A stretch of 64,000 nt of DNA from Marinimicrobium alkaliphilum. Lineage in GTDB: Bacteria > Pseudomonadota > Gammaproteobacteria > Pseudomonadales > Cellvibrionaceae. Shown here in pieces: positions 15,730 to 24,911 of this stretch. The stretch lies in NCBI RefSeq assembly GCF_003259155.1, contig NZ_QGMQ01000006.1, forward strand, positions 1-64,000, read 5' to 3'. Numbering within the stretch: position 1 is the stretch's first letter; each line of letters begins with the position of its first letter. Under the pieces are notes generated by a model. It saw only the letters and a program-made list of their open reading frames with translations, did no database searches and was not told the origin of the DNA. The position numbers were made by a program, and so were the translations under genes.

Positions 15730-18700
15730 ATGTTTGATAAAGTATTGATCGCCAACCGCGGCGCTATCGCCGTTCGTATTATTCGCACCTTGAAAAAGCT
15801 AGGTGTGAAGTCCGTCGCCATCTATGCCGAATCCGATGCCGACAGCCTGCACGTACGCCACGCCGATGAGGCTTACAGTCTCGGCGACGGCAACGCCACC
15901 CAGACCTACCTCAACCGCGACAAGATCCTCGCCATCGCCAAAGACACCGGTGCCAAAGCCATCCACCCGGGCTACGGTTTCCTGAGCGAAAACGCCGACT
16001 TTGTGCGCCAGTGCGAAGCCGCCGGCATCGCCTTTGTCGGGCCCACCCCCGAACAGATGACCGGCTTTGGCCTCAAGCACAAAGCCCGCGCCCTGGCCGA
16101 AGAGGCGCAGGTGCCTCTGTGCCCGGGCAGCGAACTGCTCACCGACCTGAGCGATGCGCAGCGCGAAGCCGAGCGCATCGGCTATCCGATCATGCTCAAA
16201 AGCACCGCCGGCGGCGGCGGCATCGGCATGCAACTGTGCCACGAAAAAGCCGACCTGGACGCGGCTTTCGATTCGGTCAAACGACTGGGCGCCAACAACT
16301 TCGCCGACGACGGTGTGTTTCTGGAAAAATTTATCGCCCGCGCCCGCCACATCGAGGTGCAGGTATTCGGCGACGGCAAGGGTCAGGCGGTGGCGCTGGG
16401 CGAGCGCGATTGCTCCAGCCAACGCCGCAACCAGAAAGTCGTGGAAGAGTGTCCCGCGCCCAACCTGAGCGACGCCCAGCGCGAGGCCATGCACCGTACC
16501 GCCGAACAGCTCGCCGGTGCGGTCAACTACCGCAACGCCGGCACCGTGGAGTTTATCTTCGACGATCAGGATCAAAAGTTTTATTTTCTGGAAGTGAACA
16601 CCCGTCTGCAGGTGGAGCACGGGGTCACCGAGGAAGTTTATGGTGTGGATCTGGTGGAGTGGATGCTCAAGCTCGCTGCCGGCGAACTGGACGACCTCGA
16701 ACAGTTACGCGCACAACTCAAACCCCAGGGCCACGCCATTCAGGTGCGTGTCTACGCCGAAGACCCGGCCCACGACTTTCAGCCCTGTGCCGGGCTGCTG
16801 AGCAAAGTCAGCTGGCCGGAACAGCAGGGGCTGCGCATCGACCACTGGATCGAAAGCGGCATTGAAGTGCCCGCCGATTTTGATCCCATGCTCGCCAAGG
16901 TGATTGTCAAAGCCGCCGATCGCGAACAAGCGCTGGCGCAACTGTCGAACGCGCTGGAGCAGAGCGAACTCTACGGCATTGTCACCAACCTGGACTATCT
17001 GCGCCAACTGATTCAGGACGACACCCTGGTCAACGGGCAGATGACCACCCGTTACCTGAACGACTTTGTCTACCGCCCGGCGCGCATTGAAGTGCTTCAG
17101 GGCGGCACCATGACCACCATCCAGGACTACCCCGGGCGCGCCGGCTACTGGCATATCGGGGTGCCGCCCTCCGGTCCCTTCGACAACTACGCCTTTCGCC
17201 TCGCCAATCGCCTGCTGGGCAACGACAAGAAAGCGGCCGGGCTGGAAATCACCCTGCAGGGCCCGACGTTCAAGTTCACCTGCGCCACCACCATCGCCCT
17301 CACCGGCGGTGCCATCGGCGCAACCCTCGACGGCGAACCACTACCCTTGTGGCAGGGTGTCACCGTGAGCGCCGGACAGACCTTGCAGCTGGGTCGCATC
17401 CGCGACGCCGGCGCACGCGCCTACCTGGCGGTGGCCGGTGGCATTCAGTGCCCGGACTACCTGGGCACCAAATCCACCTTCACCCTGGGCCAGTTTGGTG
17501 GCCACAACGGCCGCGCCCTGCGCGCCGGCGATATGCTGACCATCGACCCGACGGCACAGGCGACGCCCGCTGAATTGCCCGCCGAGCAGCAACCCGCGCT
17601 GGGCAACGAATGGCAACTGCGGGTCATCTACGGGCCCCACGGCGCGCCGGACTTTTTTACCGATCAGGATATCGAGACCTTTTTCTCCCACGCCTGGGAA
17701 GTGCACTACAACTCCAGCCGCACCGGCGTGCGCCTGATCGGCCCCAAACCCCAATGGGCGCGCAACTCCGGCGGCGAAGCGGGCATGCACCCGTCCAACA
17801 TCCATGACAACGCCTATGCCTTCGGCACCGTGGATTTTACCGGCGATATGCCGGTCATCCTGGGCCCGGACGGCCCGTCCCTGGGCGGCTTTGTCTGCCC
17901 GGCGACAGTCATCACCGCCGACCTGTGGAAGCTCGGGCAACTGCGCGCCGGTGACAAAATCCGATTCGTTTCGGTCACTGTGGACGATGCCGTGCGCCTG
18001 GAGGCCGATCAACAAACGGCCATCGAGCAATTGCGACCTGCTGAAGACACGGTCTCACCCGCACCCCTATCCAGCCCCATTGTCGACCGCTTGAGTGCCA
18101 ATGAGGTGGGTGAGGACATTGTCTATCGGGTCGCAGGCGATCACTTCCTGCTGGTGGAATACGGGCCGCTGGAACTGGATATCCGCCTGCGCTTTCGAGC
18201 CCACGCCCTGATGCAGTGGCTGGAGCAGAACTCCCTGCCCGGCCTGCGCGAACTCACCCCGGGCATTCGCTCGCTGCAGGTTCACTACGACAGCCAACAG
18301 CTTTCCCTGCAAACACTGGTGGCCCATGTGCAAAAAGGCGAGCGCGAGCTGAGCCAGCAACTGGCGGAGCTGAGCGTGCCCTCGCGCATCGTGCACATCC
18401 CGCTGAGCTGGGACGACGAGGCCTGCCACACCGCCATTGAGAAGTACATGCAATCCGTGCGCGCCAACGCCCCCTGGTGCCCGAGCAACCTGGAATTCAT
18501 CCGTCGGATCAACGGCCTAGACTCCATTGATCAGGTCAAGGACATCGTCTTCAACGCCTCCTACCTGGTGATGGGCCTGGGGGATGTCTACCTGGGCGCG
18601 CCCGTGGCCACCCCGGTGGACCCGCGCCACCGCCTGGTGACTACCAAGTACAACCCGGCGCGCACCTGGACTGCGGAAAATTCCGTGGGCATCGGCGGCT

Positions 18701-19317
18701 CCTATATGTGCGTGTACGGCATGGAGGGCCCGGGCGGCTACCAGTTTGTGGGCCGTACTTTGCAGATGTGGAACCGCTACCGCACCACCCGGGAATTCAA
18801 ACAACCCTGGCTGCTGCGCTTTTTCGATCAGGTGCGCTTTTACGAAGTGAGCCACGACGAGCTGCAACAGATCCGCCGAGACTTTCCCCAGGGGCGCTAC
18901 CCCATCGAGATTGAGGAAACCTCGTTCAGCCTGAGCGATTACGAAGCTTTCCTGGCCGAACACCAGACGGATATCGAGCAGTTCACCCATCAACGGGAAC
19001 AGGCCTTCGACGAAGAACTGGCACGCTGGCACGCCAACGGCCAGTTCAACTTCGAAGCCGAAGAAGCGGTGGAAGAAGAAAGCGCCGACGACTTCCCCGA
19101 AGACGCCATTCGCGTGGACTCTTCAGTATCGGGTAGCGTCTGGCAGGCAGTGGTCAGTGAAGGCCAACAGGTCAAAGCCGGCGAGGTGCTGCTGGTGCTG
19201 GAATCCATGAAAATGGAGATCAACATCACCGCGCCCAGTGACGGCAAAGTGTTGCAGGTATTGAAGTCTGAAGGTGCCCGGGTGCAGGCGGGTCAGACGC
19301 TGGTGGTGCTGACCTGA
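15730..19317 (+). CDS. Biotin-dependent guanidine carboxylase (annotated as urea carboxylase)
   Basis: 1,195-residue multidomain enzyme that carboxylates guanidine (or urea) with ATP and bicarbonate on a covalent biotin. ATG 15730 follows GGAG by six bases and starts [16 protein letters not shown], the standard biotin-carboxylase opening; the upstream extension is not used. Domains in order are biotin carboxylase (about 1-450, with the GGGGIGM ATP-grasp loop and a [12 protein letters not shown] motif) and a carboxyltransferase built from KipA/KipI-like halves (about 465-1020). A biotinyl carrier domain (about 1125-1195) carries the lysine in LESMKMEI. The riboswitch and deiminase genes argue for guanidine as substrate. 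D576 in [11 protein letters not shown] lies in the carboxyltransferase substrate region, where urea- and guanidine-specific enzymes are reported to differ. Confidence 0.93.
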   Translation: MFDKVLIANRGAIAVRIIRTLKKLGVKSVAIYAESDADSLHVRHADEAYSLGDGNATQTYLNRDKILAIAKDTGAKAIHPGYGFLSENADFVRQCEAAGIAFVGPTPEQMTGFGLKHKARALAEEAQVPLCPGSELLTDLSDAQREAERIGYPIMLKSTAGGGGIGMQLCHEKADLDAAFDSVKRLGANNFADDGVFLEKFIARARHIEVQVFGDGKGQAVALGERDCSSQRRNQKVVEECPAPNLSDAQREAMHRTAEQLAGAVNYRNAGTVEFIFDDQDQKFYFLEVNTRLQVEHGVTEEVYGVDLVEWMLKLAAGELDDLEQLRAQLKPQGHAIQVRVYAEDPAHDFQPCAGLLSKVSWPEQQGLRIDHWIESGIEVPADFDPMLAKVIVKAADREQALAQLSNALEQSELYGIVTNLDYLRQLIQDDTLVNGQMTTRYLNDFVYRPARIEVLQGGTMTTIQDYPGRAGYWHIGVPPSGPFDNYAFRLANRLLGNDKKAAGLEITLQGPTFKFTCATTIALTGGAIGATLDGEPLPLWQGVTVSAGQTLQLGRIRDAGARAYLAVAGGIQCPDYLGTKSTFTLGQFGGHNGRALRAGDMLTIDPTAQATPAELPAEQQPALGNEWQLRVIYGPHGAPDFFTDQDIETFFSHAWEVHYNSSRTGVRLIGPKPQWARNSGGEAGMHPSNIHDNAYAFGTVDFTGDMPVILGPDGPSLGGFVCPATVITADLWKLGQLRAGDKIRFVSVTVDDAVRLEADQQTAIEQLRPAEDTVSPAPLSSPIVDRLSANEVGEDIVYRVAGDHFLLVEYGPLELDIRLRFRAHALMQWLEQNSLPGLRELTPGIRSLQVHYDSQQLSLQTLVAHVQKGERELSQQLAELSVPSRIVHIPLSWDDEACHTAIEKYMQSVRANAPWCPSNLEFIRRINGLDSIDQVKDIVFNASYLVMGLGDVYLGAPVATPVDPRHRLVTTKYNPARTWTAENSVGIGGSYMCVYGMEGPGGYQFVGRTLQMWNRYRTTREFKQPWLLRFFDQVRFYEVSHDELQQIRRDFPQGRYPIEIEETSFSLSDYEAFLAEHQTDIEQFTHQREQAFDEELARWHANGQFNFEAEEAVEEESADDFPEDAIRVDSSVSGSVWQAVVSEGQQVKAGEVLLVLESMKMEINITAPSDGKVLQVLKSEGARVQAGQTLVVLT

Positions 19318-19391
19318 CCTGAAACCCGCATCACCCACTTCGATGCCCTCGAACACAAGACTCCGGGTTGTAGACAGATCAAATACTCGGG

Positions 19392-21020
19392 CTAGGTCCG
19401 AAACTGCTCCACAAGTCGGCTTACCTGAGCGGCGATGCGGGCCACCTCTTGGCTCGAAGCGGCGGTTTGCGTGGCTCCGGCCGTGTTTTCGTTGGCGATC
19501 GTGCTGATGGTAGTGATGTTGCGGTTGATCTCTTCGGCTACGGCGCCCTGCTGCTCGGCCGCACTGGCTATCTGGGTAGTCAGGCTGTGAATGATACTGA
19601 CCGCCCCGGTAATGCTGTCCAGGGCCCCGGCCGCACGCCGGGCCTCTTCGGCGTTGCTGTCCGCAAGTTGATGGCCGCGCTGCATGGCGTTGACCGCCTC
19701 GTCAGTTTCAGCCTGCAGACGCTCGATCTTGATACGGATGTCGTCAGTGGACACCTGGGTACGCCCGGCCAGGGTCCGGACCTCGTCGGCAACTACGGCA
19801 AAGCCTCGACCCTGCTCACCAGCGCGGGCGGCCTCAATGGCTGCGTTCAAGGCCAGCAGATTGGTCTGCTCGGAAACGCCGCGAATAACGTCGAGTATGC
19901 CGCCGATCTCCCGGCTTTGTTCGGCCAAGCGATTGATATTCTCCGCGCTCCGGCCGACCTCGGTAGCCAGCTCGCCAATGGAGTCGATAACACCGCTGAT
20001 AATACTGCCGCCCTGGTTGGCCTCTTTGTCGGCCAGGCCGCCGGCGTTTGCGGCTTCGCCTGCGTTGCGGGCTACTTCCTGAATGGTCTGGGCCATTTCG
20101 TTCATGGCGGTGGCGACCTCATCGGTCTCCCGTTGCTGTAGCTTGATGTTCTGGTCGGTCTGGATGCTGACCGCAGACAGCTCTTCGGCAGCGGAGGCCA
20201 GCTGTAGCGTCTGTTCGGCAATATCGTGCACCGCTGCGCGGATTGCCTCGAACGTCTGGTTCAGGGACTCGGCCGTGGTGCCCAGCTCGTCCCGGCTGGT
20301 GACGTCCAGGCGCAGGTTGAGATCCCGGGTTCTACCGATCTGCTCAATGGTTGTGCGCATGCGCTGCAGGGGCGGCGCCACGGAGCGATAAGTGACAGTG
20401 CCAGCGAAGGCAACCAACAGAATAACAAGAGCGCTCCCCCCCAGGAAAAGCGTCACAGAGCGCTGGTAGAGCGCCACCGTCTCCTGGTGCAGCTGCTCGG
20501 CTTCGTTGAGCTGCAGCTCCACCAGCTCCGTAATTTTGTTGCTGATGGGGTCAATGCTGGCGTACAGCGGCCCGTTAAAGTCCCCCAGCTCGCCCCCAAC
20601 ATTGCCAGACAGCTGCGCCAACCGCGTTTCCAGGCGGTCAAGGGCGCGATTGGCCTGTTCGAACAGCCCGCGCGCCTGTTGCGCCAACGTTTCTTCCCGG
20701 CGCGTCAACCGGGTTGCCGTATAGTCCCGCCAGTAGCTATCGATATTGGTGCGTGCCAGGCGCACGTCCTGCAGGGCTCTCTCGGCGGATACCAAGCCGG
20801 CGTCAGCTTTGTTCACCGCATCCACTACCCGCACCGCATACTCATCAGCGATGGTTTTGAGTTGGCGCAGCGGTACCACCCGGTCGCTGTAGAGCGTTTC
20901 CATCCGCCGTTCGATGCTGCTTATGATCCACACCGAGGAGCCGGCAAGCAGGGCGAGCGCCAGCAGGGGCAGAATTAGGGTGACGATAAGCTTGGTTCTA
21001 ACGGTCGTAGCCAACAGCAT
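19392..21020 (-). CDS. Methyl-accepting chemotaxis protein
   Basis: 542-residue transmembrane chemoreceptor that relays a periplasmic signal to CheA/CheW. The first transmembrane helix is at about 11-33 and the second at about 190-212. Between them lies a periplasmic domain of about 155 residues that looks like a four-helix bundle. A HAMP domain follows (about 213-267), then a long signalling coiled coil whose hairpin tip carries the invariant [18 protein letters not shown] block near residue 385. There is no C-terminal NWETF-like CheR tether. It converges with the carboxylase gene, 74 bases apart. A role in sensing guanidine is possible from location only and is not supported by sequence. 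Confidence 0.95.
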   Translation of the reverse strand: MLLATTVRTKLIVTLILPLLALALLAGSSVWIISSIERRMETLYSDRVVPLRQLKTIADEYAVRVVDAVNKADAGLVSAERALQDVRLARTNIDSYWRDYTATRLTRREETLAQQARGLFEQANRALDRLETRLAQLSGNVGGELGDFNGPLYASIDPISNKITELVELQLNEAEQLHQETVALYQRSVTLFLGGSALVILLVAFAGTVTYRSVAPPLQRMRTTIEQIGRTRDLNLRLDVTSRDELGTTAESLNQTFEAIRAAVHDIAEQTLQLASAAEELSAVSIQTDQNIKLQQRETDEVATAMNEMAQTIQEVARNAGEAANAGGLADKEANQGGSIISGVIDSIGELATEVGRSAENINRLAEQSREIGGILDVIRGVSEQTNLLALNAAIEAARAGEQGRGFAVVADEVRTLAGRTQVSTDDIRIKIERLQAETDEAVNAMQRGHQLADSNAEEARRAAGALDSITGAVSIIHSLTTQIASAAEQQGAVAEEINRNITTISTIANENTAGATQTAASSQEVARIAAQVSRLVEQFRT

Positions 21021-21419
21021 GCGTTACTTCCTTCGGGGGGTTCAGAGATGGGAGGGAGCCATACCGCTAGTTTATCGGCGCGAACGCCGAAACTTTAAGG
21101 AATACTCCTTCTCCGGGGCAATTGAAATCTCTGACTGCTTTATTGCGAGTCGACCGGGGCCGCTCCACTTGATGTCGTTTATGGGCGCAGCTAACCACAA
21201 TCTATCCAGGCGAGCACTACCTCCAATCGGGTATTGCCCCCATCGAATAATTCCCAAACAAGTTGGCGGGCGTAACGGTGGACAGGTTCGTTATCGTCAT
21301 TGAGGAATAACGCGGCGACAAGGGGTAGCGGTTGAACGATCGTATCTCAAAAAGTAGCCAACTCACCGGCGGGAGGGAACCCGCCGGCACCAAGATATAC
21401 CAAGCGCCCGATAAATCCA
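21021..21419. other. Intergenic region between MCP and DUF6484 genes
   Basis: No convincing gene was found. A stem (CCGGCGGG 21366-21373 with CCCGCCGG 21380-21387) follows the DUF6484 stop on the minus strand, with TTTTT about 15 bases further; it is the likely end of the vgrG transcript. The part next to 21020 should hold the promoter of the chemoreceptor, but none stands out. Confidence 0.5.
21366..21387 (-). terminator. Probable terminator of the hcp-vgrG-DUF6484 transcript
   Basis: An eight-base-pair GC stem with an AGGGAA loop starts 33 bases after the stop of the DUF6484-type gene. A T-run appears only about 15 bases later on the minus strand, so the terminator is imperfect. Confidence 0.5.
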
Positions 21420-21947
21420 TCAGTTCATCTGGATGGATCCACCGAGAATGCGGTTGACGCCGCTTGAACGGCTTACCAGGTGTTTGCCGCGCAGAATGAT
21501 TTTTCCGGCCTTGGTGAGGGTAATACTGGCGTCCCCGCAGCGTAGCACCACTTGCTCTTTGCCCTCAATGATACGGCTCTGGCCATCGACATCGGCATAG
21601 GGTTCAGCTTCCGGTTCGGACATGCCGTCAAGGGTAACGGCCTGCTGCAACACCGTATCCAAGGGCGAGTGCACCAGCCCCACCAGAACCAGCGCCTTAA
21701 TCTCTCCGTTGGCCATCATGGCGACGCCCTGTCGCCCCACATGCTTGGGCGTCATACTGATCATCGGTACGGCTGCTACCGTACGCCAGGCACCATCCAG
21801 CATAAAACGTAGCTGAGGTGAGCCCTCTTCGGTAATGCCGGTGATGGTTCCGATAAGCAGCTCACCTTCGGGCACATTCAGATCAGCCTCTGTGTCGAAA
21901 CGCTCTTCGCGTGTTGGCAGGATGTCATCCTGGGCCTGGCTATCCAT
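21420..21947 (-). CDS. DUF6484-like T6SS-associated protein
   Basis: 175-residue protein that follows vgrG by 21 bases. Its N-terminal half (about 28-110) matches the pattern I associate with DUF6484 (GTITGITEEGSPQLRF). Its C-terminal 45 residues (VVLRCGDASITLTKAG, then a LRGKHLVSRSSGVNRI stretch) look like the beta-helical tail of VgrG-type spikes, where glycine and beta-branched residues alternate. It is therefore probably an accessory piece of the T6SS spike, perhaps capping or adapting VgrG in place of a PAAR protein. No PAAR gene is present in the window. The function is inference. Confidence 0.7.
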   Translation of the reverse strand: MDSQAQDDILPTREERFDTEADLNVPEGELLIGTITGITEEGSPQLRFMLDGAWRTVAAVPMISMTPKHVGRQGVAMMANGEIKALVLVGLVHSPLDTVLQQAVTLDGMSEPEAEPYADVDGQSRIIEGKEQVVLRCGDASITLTKAGKIILRGKHLVSRSSGVNRILGGSIQMN

Positions 21948-21968
21948 GAGAACTACTCCTGACTAAGC

Positions 21969-23951
21969 TTAGTTACTGACAACTTTACTGCCTTTGATGA
22001 CAACATTGCCCGAACCCTTCACGTTAATATTCTTGCCACTGATGGTGATGTCACCATTACTTTTGAGCTGAATGGTGGCCGATCCCGTTTTCAAGGTTAT
22101 CTCATCATCCGCTTGCAGATTGATAGTCTTAGCCTTTAGGCCGTAAGCCTTGTCTACGGTTTCATGGTAGCTGCCCTTGATCGCTTCCGCCAGGTCGCCC
22201 TTGACTGAAATCGTCATATCCTTACCAATCGACTCGGTATGATTCTTGGCTACCTCAAGCTTCTTGTTACCGTCGATCCGCTCCGAGTGGTCTTCACCCA
22301 CTTCAATCGACTTGTTCTTCCCCACCACCTCTGACTGATTGTTATCCACCTTCTTTGAGCGGTCATTGAGAATGTGCGCATGCTCGTCACGGCGCACTGT
22401 CTTGCGCCGGTCGTTATCGACCGTCAATGACTGGTCGTTCTCTACCTCGACGTCGTAGTTTTTCTCGGCATGAAGAAGTATCTGCTCAGCACCTTTCTTA
22501 TCATCAAAGCGGAACTCATTGTAGTTTTCAGGGCTACCGCCTTTGGTCGATCGAGTTTTTATCCCACTTTGCGTCTTGCTGCTGTAAACCGCCTTGTTCT
22601 TTCCGTTATAGACCGCACCGGTCACCAGCGGTCGATCGGGGTCGCCATTGATAAAATCGACCACCACTTCCTGCCCAATCCGAGGAATGAAAAAACTTCC
22701 CCACTGGTTCCCCGCCCACGCCTGGGCAACACGCATATAACAGGAACTGTTCTCGTCCTTCTGGCCCAGACGATCCCAATGAAACTGCACTTTTATTCGG
22801 CCCTGATCATCGGTATAAATTTCTTCCCCTTCCGGACCGACCACCAGCGCCGTATGTGGACCCCGCATCAGGGACCGCGCACGCATAATTCGGGGCCGGA
22901 CCGTCACCTCGGCCGGCACCGCGACAAATTCATTCCGATAACTCTGGCCGACACCATCCCCTGTACCCTGGGTATCATCTTTGATGATGTGGCGCACTTC
23001 GAGGAGCGTGTAGGCCCCCTTCTGCGCGTTGGACTCATGCTTGTCGAGGGAGAATTTTCCGCCCGCCAACAGTTGGCTGGCGTTGGACTCACCCAGCACA
23101 ACATCGCGACCAGACTCCTCTGCCTCCATACGTTTTCGTGCCAATGCATCACCCAGATCGGGGTGGTAAAGCGCACCTGTAAAATGGCGTTCAAACTGTT
23201 GTATACGCGCATGGTTCTCGGAGGTCTTGGCGCTCGACAGAAGGGCCTTATCCGGCTCCTGAAAATCATAGTCGCTGAGGGTTACATTACCGGTATGATA
23301 CTGATGCCGATGCTCCCAACGCGTAATCTGAACGCCAGACGACGAACCTTTGGAATACTCAAGCTTGGCATCTGGCAACGCCATGAAGGCATGAGGCTGG
23401 TCCACCAGAATCAGCTTGTGATTACTGCGACTGTGCTCAAAATAGAAGCTGATACCCTCTTCTTCCAACAGTCGAAGTACGAAATCGAGGTCGCTTTCGC
23501 CGTACTGAACGCAATATTCCCTGCTTTCGCCGGGCATCGCCCGGAACTCGTAATCCGCCAGTCCCTGCTCAGAAAAGAGCTCCTCGATGATGTCACGAGC
23601 GGTCTTTTCCTGGAAAATTCGATAGTTATGGGTGTAACCAAGAAACGCCAACCAAGGCTGAAGAGTGATTTCGTAGCTACGCAGATGGCTGCTCTCAATC
23701 TCGCCGACGACAAAGTCGCTGACATAACCAAAAAATTGGCGCTCATGTTCATCCTGAAGGGAGACACAGCCACTTTTCCCCAGCAGTTGATCCGCACTGA
23801 TGGCGAGGTTCTCGGATATGACATTGACGCGAAAGTGATACAGGCCCGATATGCTTTCGGTGCCCTGAAAAGATTTAACCAGAAAGGTGTCTTTACCGAG
23901 GGAAAAATCGCTAATGGCGACCAATCGTTCTTCCTGAGTCAGCTGCCCCAT
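21969..23951 (-). CDS. vgrG: T6SS spike protein VgrG
   Basis: 660-residue trimeric puncturing spike (TssI) placed at the tip of the Hcp tube. The N-terminal gp27-like part covers about 1-375, including FHFDRLG-type sequence (QFHWDRLG) and the hallmark SCYMRVAQAWAGNQWG near 405. The gp5 OB-fold follows with FIPRIGQEVVVDFINGDPDRP. Next come repeated charged hydrophilic beta turns (about 505-600: NDRRKTVRRDEH, DNNQSEVVGKNKS and similar) and a beta-helical end at residue 660. There is no extra C-terminal effector domain. It lies 123 bases after hcp, with a GC hairpin between, and is followed by the DUF6484-type gene. Confidence 0.96.
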   Translation of the reverse strand: MGQLTQEERLVAISDFSLGKDTFLVKSFQGTESISGLYHFRVNVISENLAISADQLLGKSGCVSLQDEHERQFFGYVSDFVVGEIESSHLRSYEITLQPWLAFLGYTHNYRIFQEKTARDIIEELFSEQGLADYEFRAMPGESREYCVQYGESDLDFVLRLLEEEGISFYFEHSRSNHKLILVDQPHAFMALPDAKLEYSKGSSSGVQITRWEHRHQYHTGNVTLSDYDFQEPDKALLSSAKTSENHARIQQFERHFTGALYHPDLGDALARKRMEAEESGRDVVLGESNASQLLAGGKFSLDKHESNAQKGAYTLLEVRHIIKDDTQGTGDGVGQSYRNEFVAVPAEVTVRPRIMRARSLMRGPHTALVVGPEGEEIYTDDQGRIKVQFHWDRLGQKDENSSCYMRVAQAWAGNQWGSFFIPRIGQEVVVDFINGDPDRPLVTGAVYNGKNKAVYSSKTQSGIKTRSTKGGSPENYNEFRFDDKKGAEQILLHAEKNYDVEVENDQSLTVDNDRRKTVRRDEHAHILNDRSKKVDNNQSEVVGKNKSIEVGEDHSERIDGNKKLEVAKNHTESIGKDMTISVKGDLAEAIKGSYHETVDKAYGLKAKTINLQADDEITLKTGSATIQLKSNGDITISGKNINVKGSGNVVIKGSKVVSN

Positions 23952-24047
23952 AGTTATAGCAACCCTTGTCCTAACAACGCGAGAAGCGGTGTCGTTCCTT
24001 GTTTCCCAGAATTTACTCTGGGCCCGAGAGATGTGCGGGGTAAGAGC

Positions 24048-24067
24048 GCCCCGGGAAACCCCGGGGC
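24048..24067 (-). terminator. Hairpin between hcp and vgrG
   Basis: GCCCCGGG and CCCGGGGC form an eight-base-pair stem seven bases after the hcp stop on the minus strand, followed by GCTCTTACC without a full T-run. It may act as a partial terminator or 3' stabiliser that lets Hcp be made in excess of VgrG. Confidence 0.5.
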
Positions 24068-24074
24068 GACCAAA

Positions 24075-24557
24075 TTACAACGGCTTCGCGGTCGTCAAGT
24101 CGTAGCCCACGCGCTGCGGGTTGGAGGACTTGTTAGACTTGTCAAAGTCGTTGTAGTTGACCATGATCTTTGAATAGCTCAAAGAAATGGTTTCAACGGG
24201 ATCACCGTCTTCGGAACCACTAATCTGATAGCCGCTGACCAGGCAGTCTTCCAGGACATAGTCCATGTACTCAACCACTTTATCAGCACCGGTTTGAACA
24301 AACTTGATGGTGACCTTCTTGCCCGCAGAACCGGTAACGGCTTCTTTGAACAAAGCAGTTGCCGAGTTATCAGCAACTTTGGTCAGATTGATTTCACTCA
24401 GGGTGGGGCGGGTCGCTTCACGGTTGGCCAGGTTACCCGGCTCCATGGAGATGCCGCGGCCAATACCGAAATTCAGAGACTGCACAGCAATATGGTCCTT
24501 GTAACCCTCTGCTGTTACGTTTCCTTTAACACCTTCGTACTCCAGATAAATCGCCAT
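24075..24557 (-). CDS. hcp: T6SS tube protein Hcp
   Basis: 160-residue subunit (TssD) of the hexameric inner tube that is expelled with the spike. It begins MAIYLEYEGVKGNVTAEGY and carries the family's SLNFGIGRGI, TALFKEAVTG and EDCLVSGYQISGSEDGDPVE segments. The ATG follows AAGGAG by eight bases. It heads the hcp-vgrG-DUF6484 island, which is separated from the T6SS core cluster by the two-partner secretion locus. Confidence 0.95.
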   Translation of the reverse strand: MAIYLEYEGVKGNVTAEGYKDHIAVQSLNFGIGRGISMEPGNLANREATRPTLSEINLTKVADNSATALFKEAVTGSAGKKVTIKFVQTGADKVVEYMDYVLEDCLVSGYQISGSEDGDPVETISLSYSKIMVNYNDFDKSNKSSNPQRVGYDLTTAKPL

Positions 24558-24911
24558 TTACTTTTCTCCTTGCGTTTGCAGTTAACAGATACACGCTTCA
24601 AAGCAGCCACCGAGGCCAAGCGATTATCTACCTGCAATTCTCCCTTTTGCGTTGAAGAATCCTTAAGACAAGCGCTCCTTGATGTCTGGGTGACTTACTC
24701 ATCAACTCTAGTACCCAGCCCGAATACTAGCCAAATAGAATTGCGTAAACAACCGTAAACCGCGATAAAAAAACGTTTTTTTATCATTGGCGCGATATGC
24801 TTTTACTCACTCACACGAACCTGAATTTTAATGTGAACTCGATCATAAAAAGAGAACTAAAAATGCGACATCAGGATTTTAATGAGACCACGTGATGACG
24901 CAGAATAAACC
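24558..24911. other. Intergenic region upstream of hcp
   Basis: 354 bases between hcp and the end of the TpsB-type gene, distinctly more AT-rich than its surroundings. It should hold the hcp promoter on the minus strand (a GTAGATAAT -10-like string lies near 24633) and the end of the TpsB transcript. The only strong structure is the 22-base palindrome at 24764-24785. No gene was recognised. Confidence 0.4.
24764..24785. terminator. Perfect 22-base AT-rich palindrome, possible bidirectional terminator
   Basis: GATAAAAAAACG and its complement form a perfect palindrome with an A7 and a T7 run. It lies 126 bases beyond the stop of the TpsB-type gene and upstream of hcp. It could end transcription in either direction, or be an operator; the two cannot be told apart from sequence. 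Confidence 0.35.

Noticed and set aside
22470-24173. 567-codon plus-strand frame opposite vgrG
   Set aside because: It is fully antisense to the clear VgrG protein, shows no family motif and is explained by the codon composition of vgrG.
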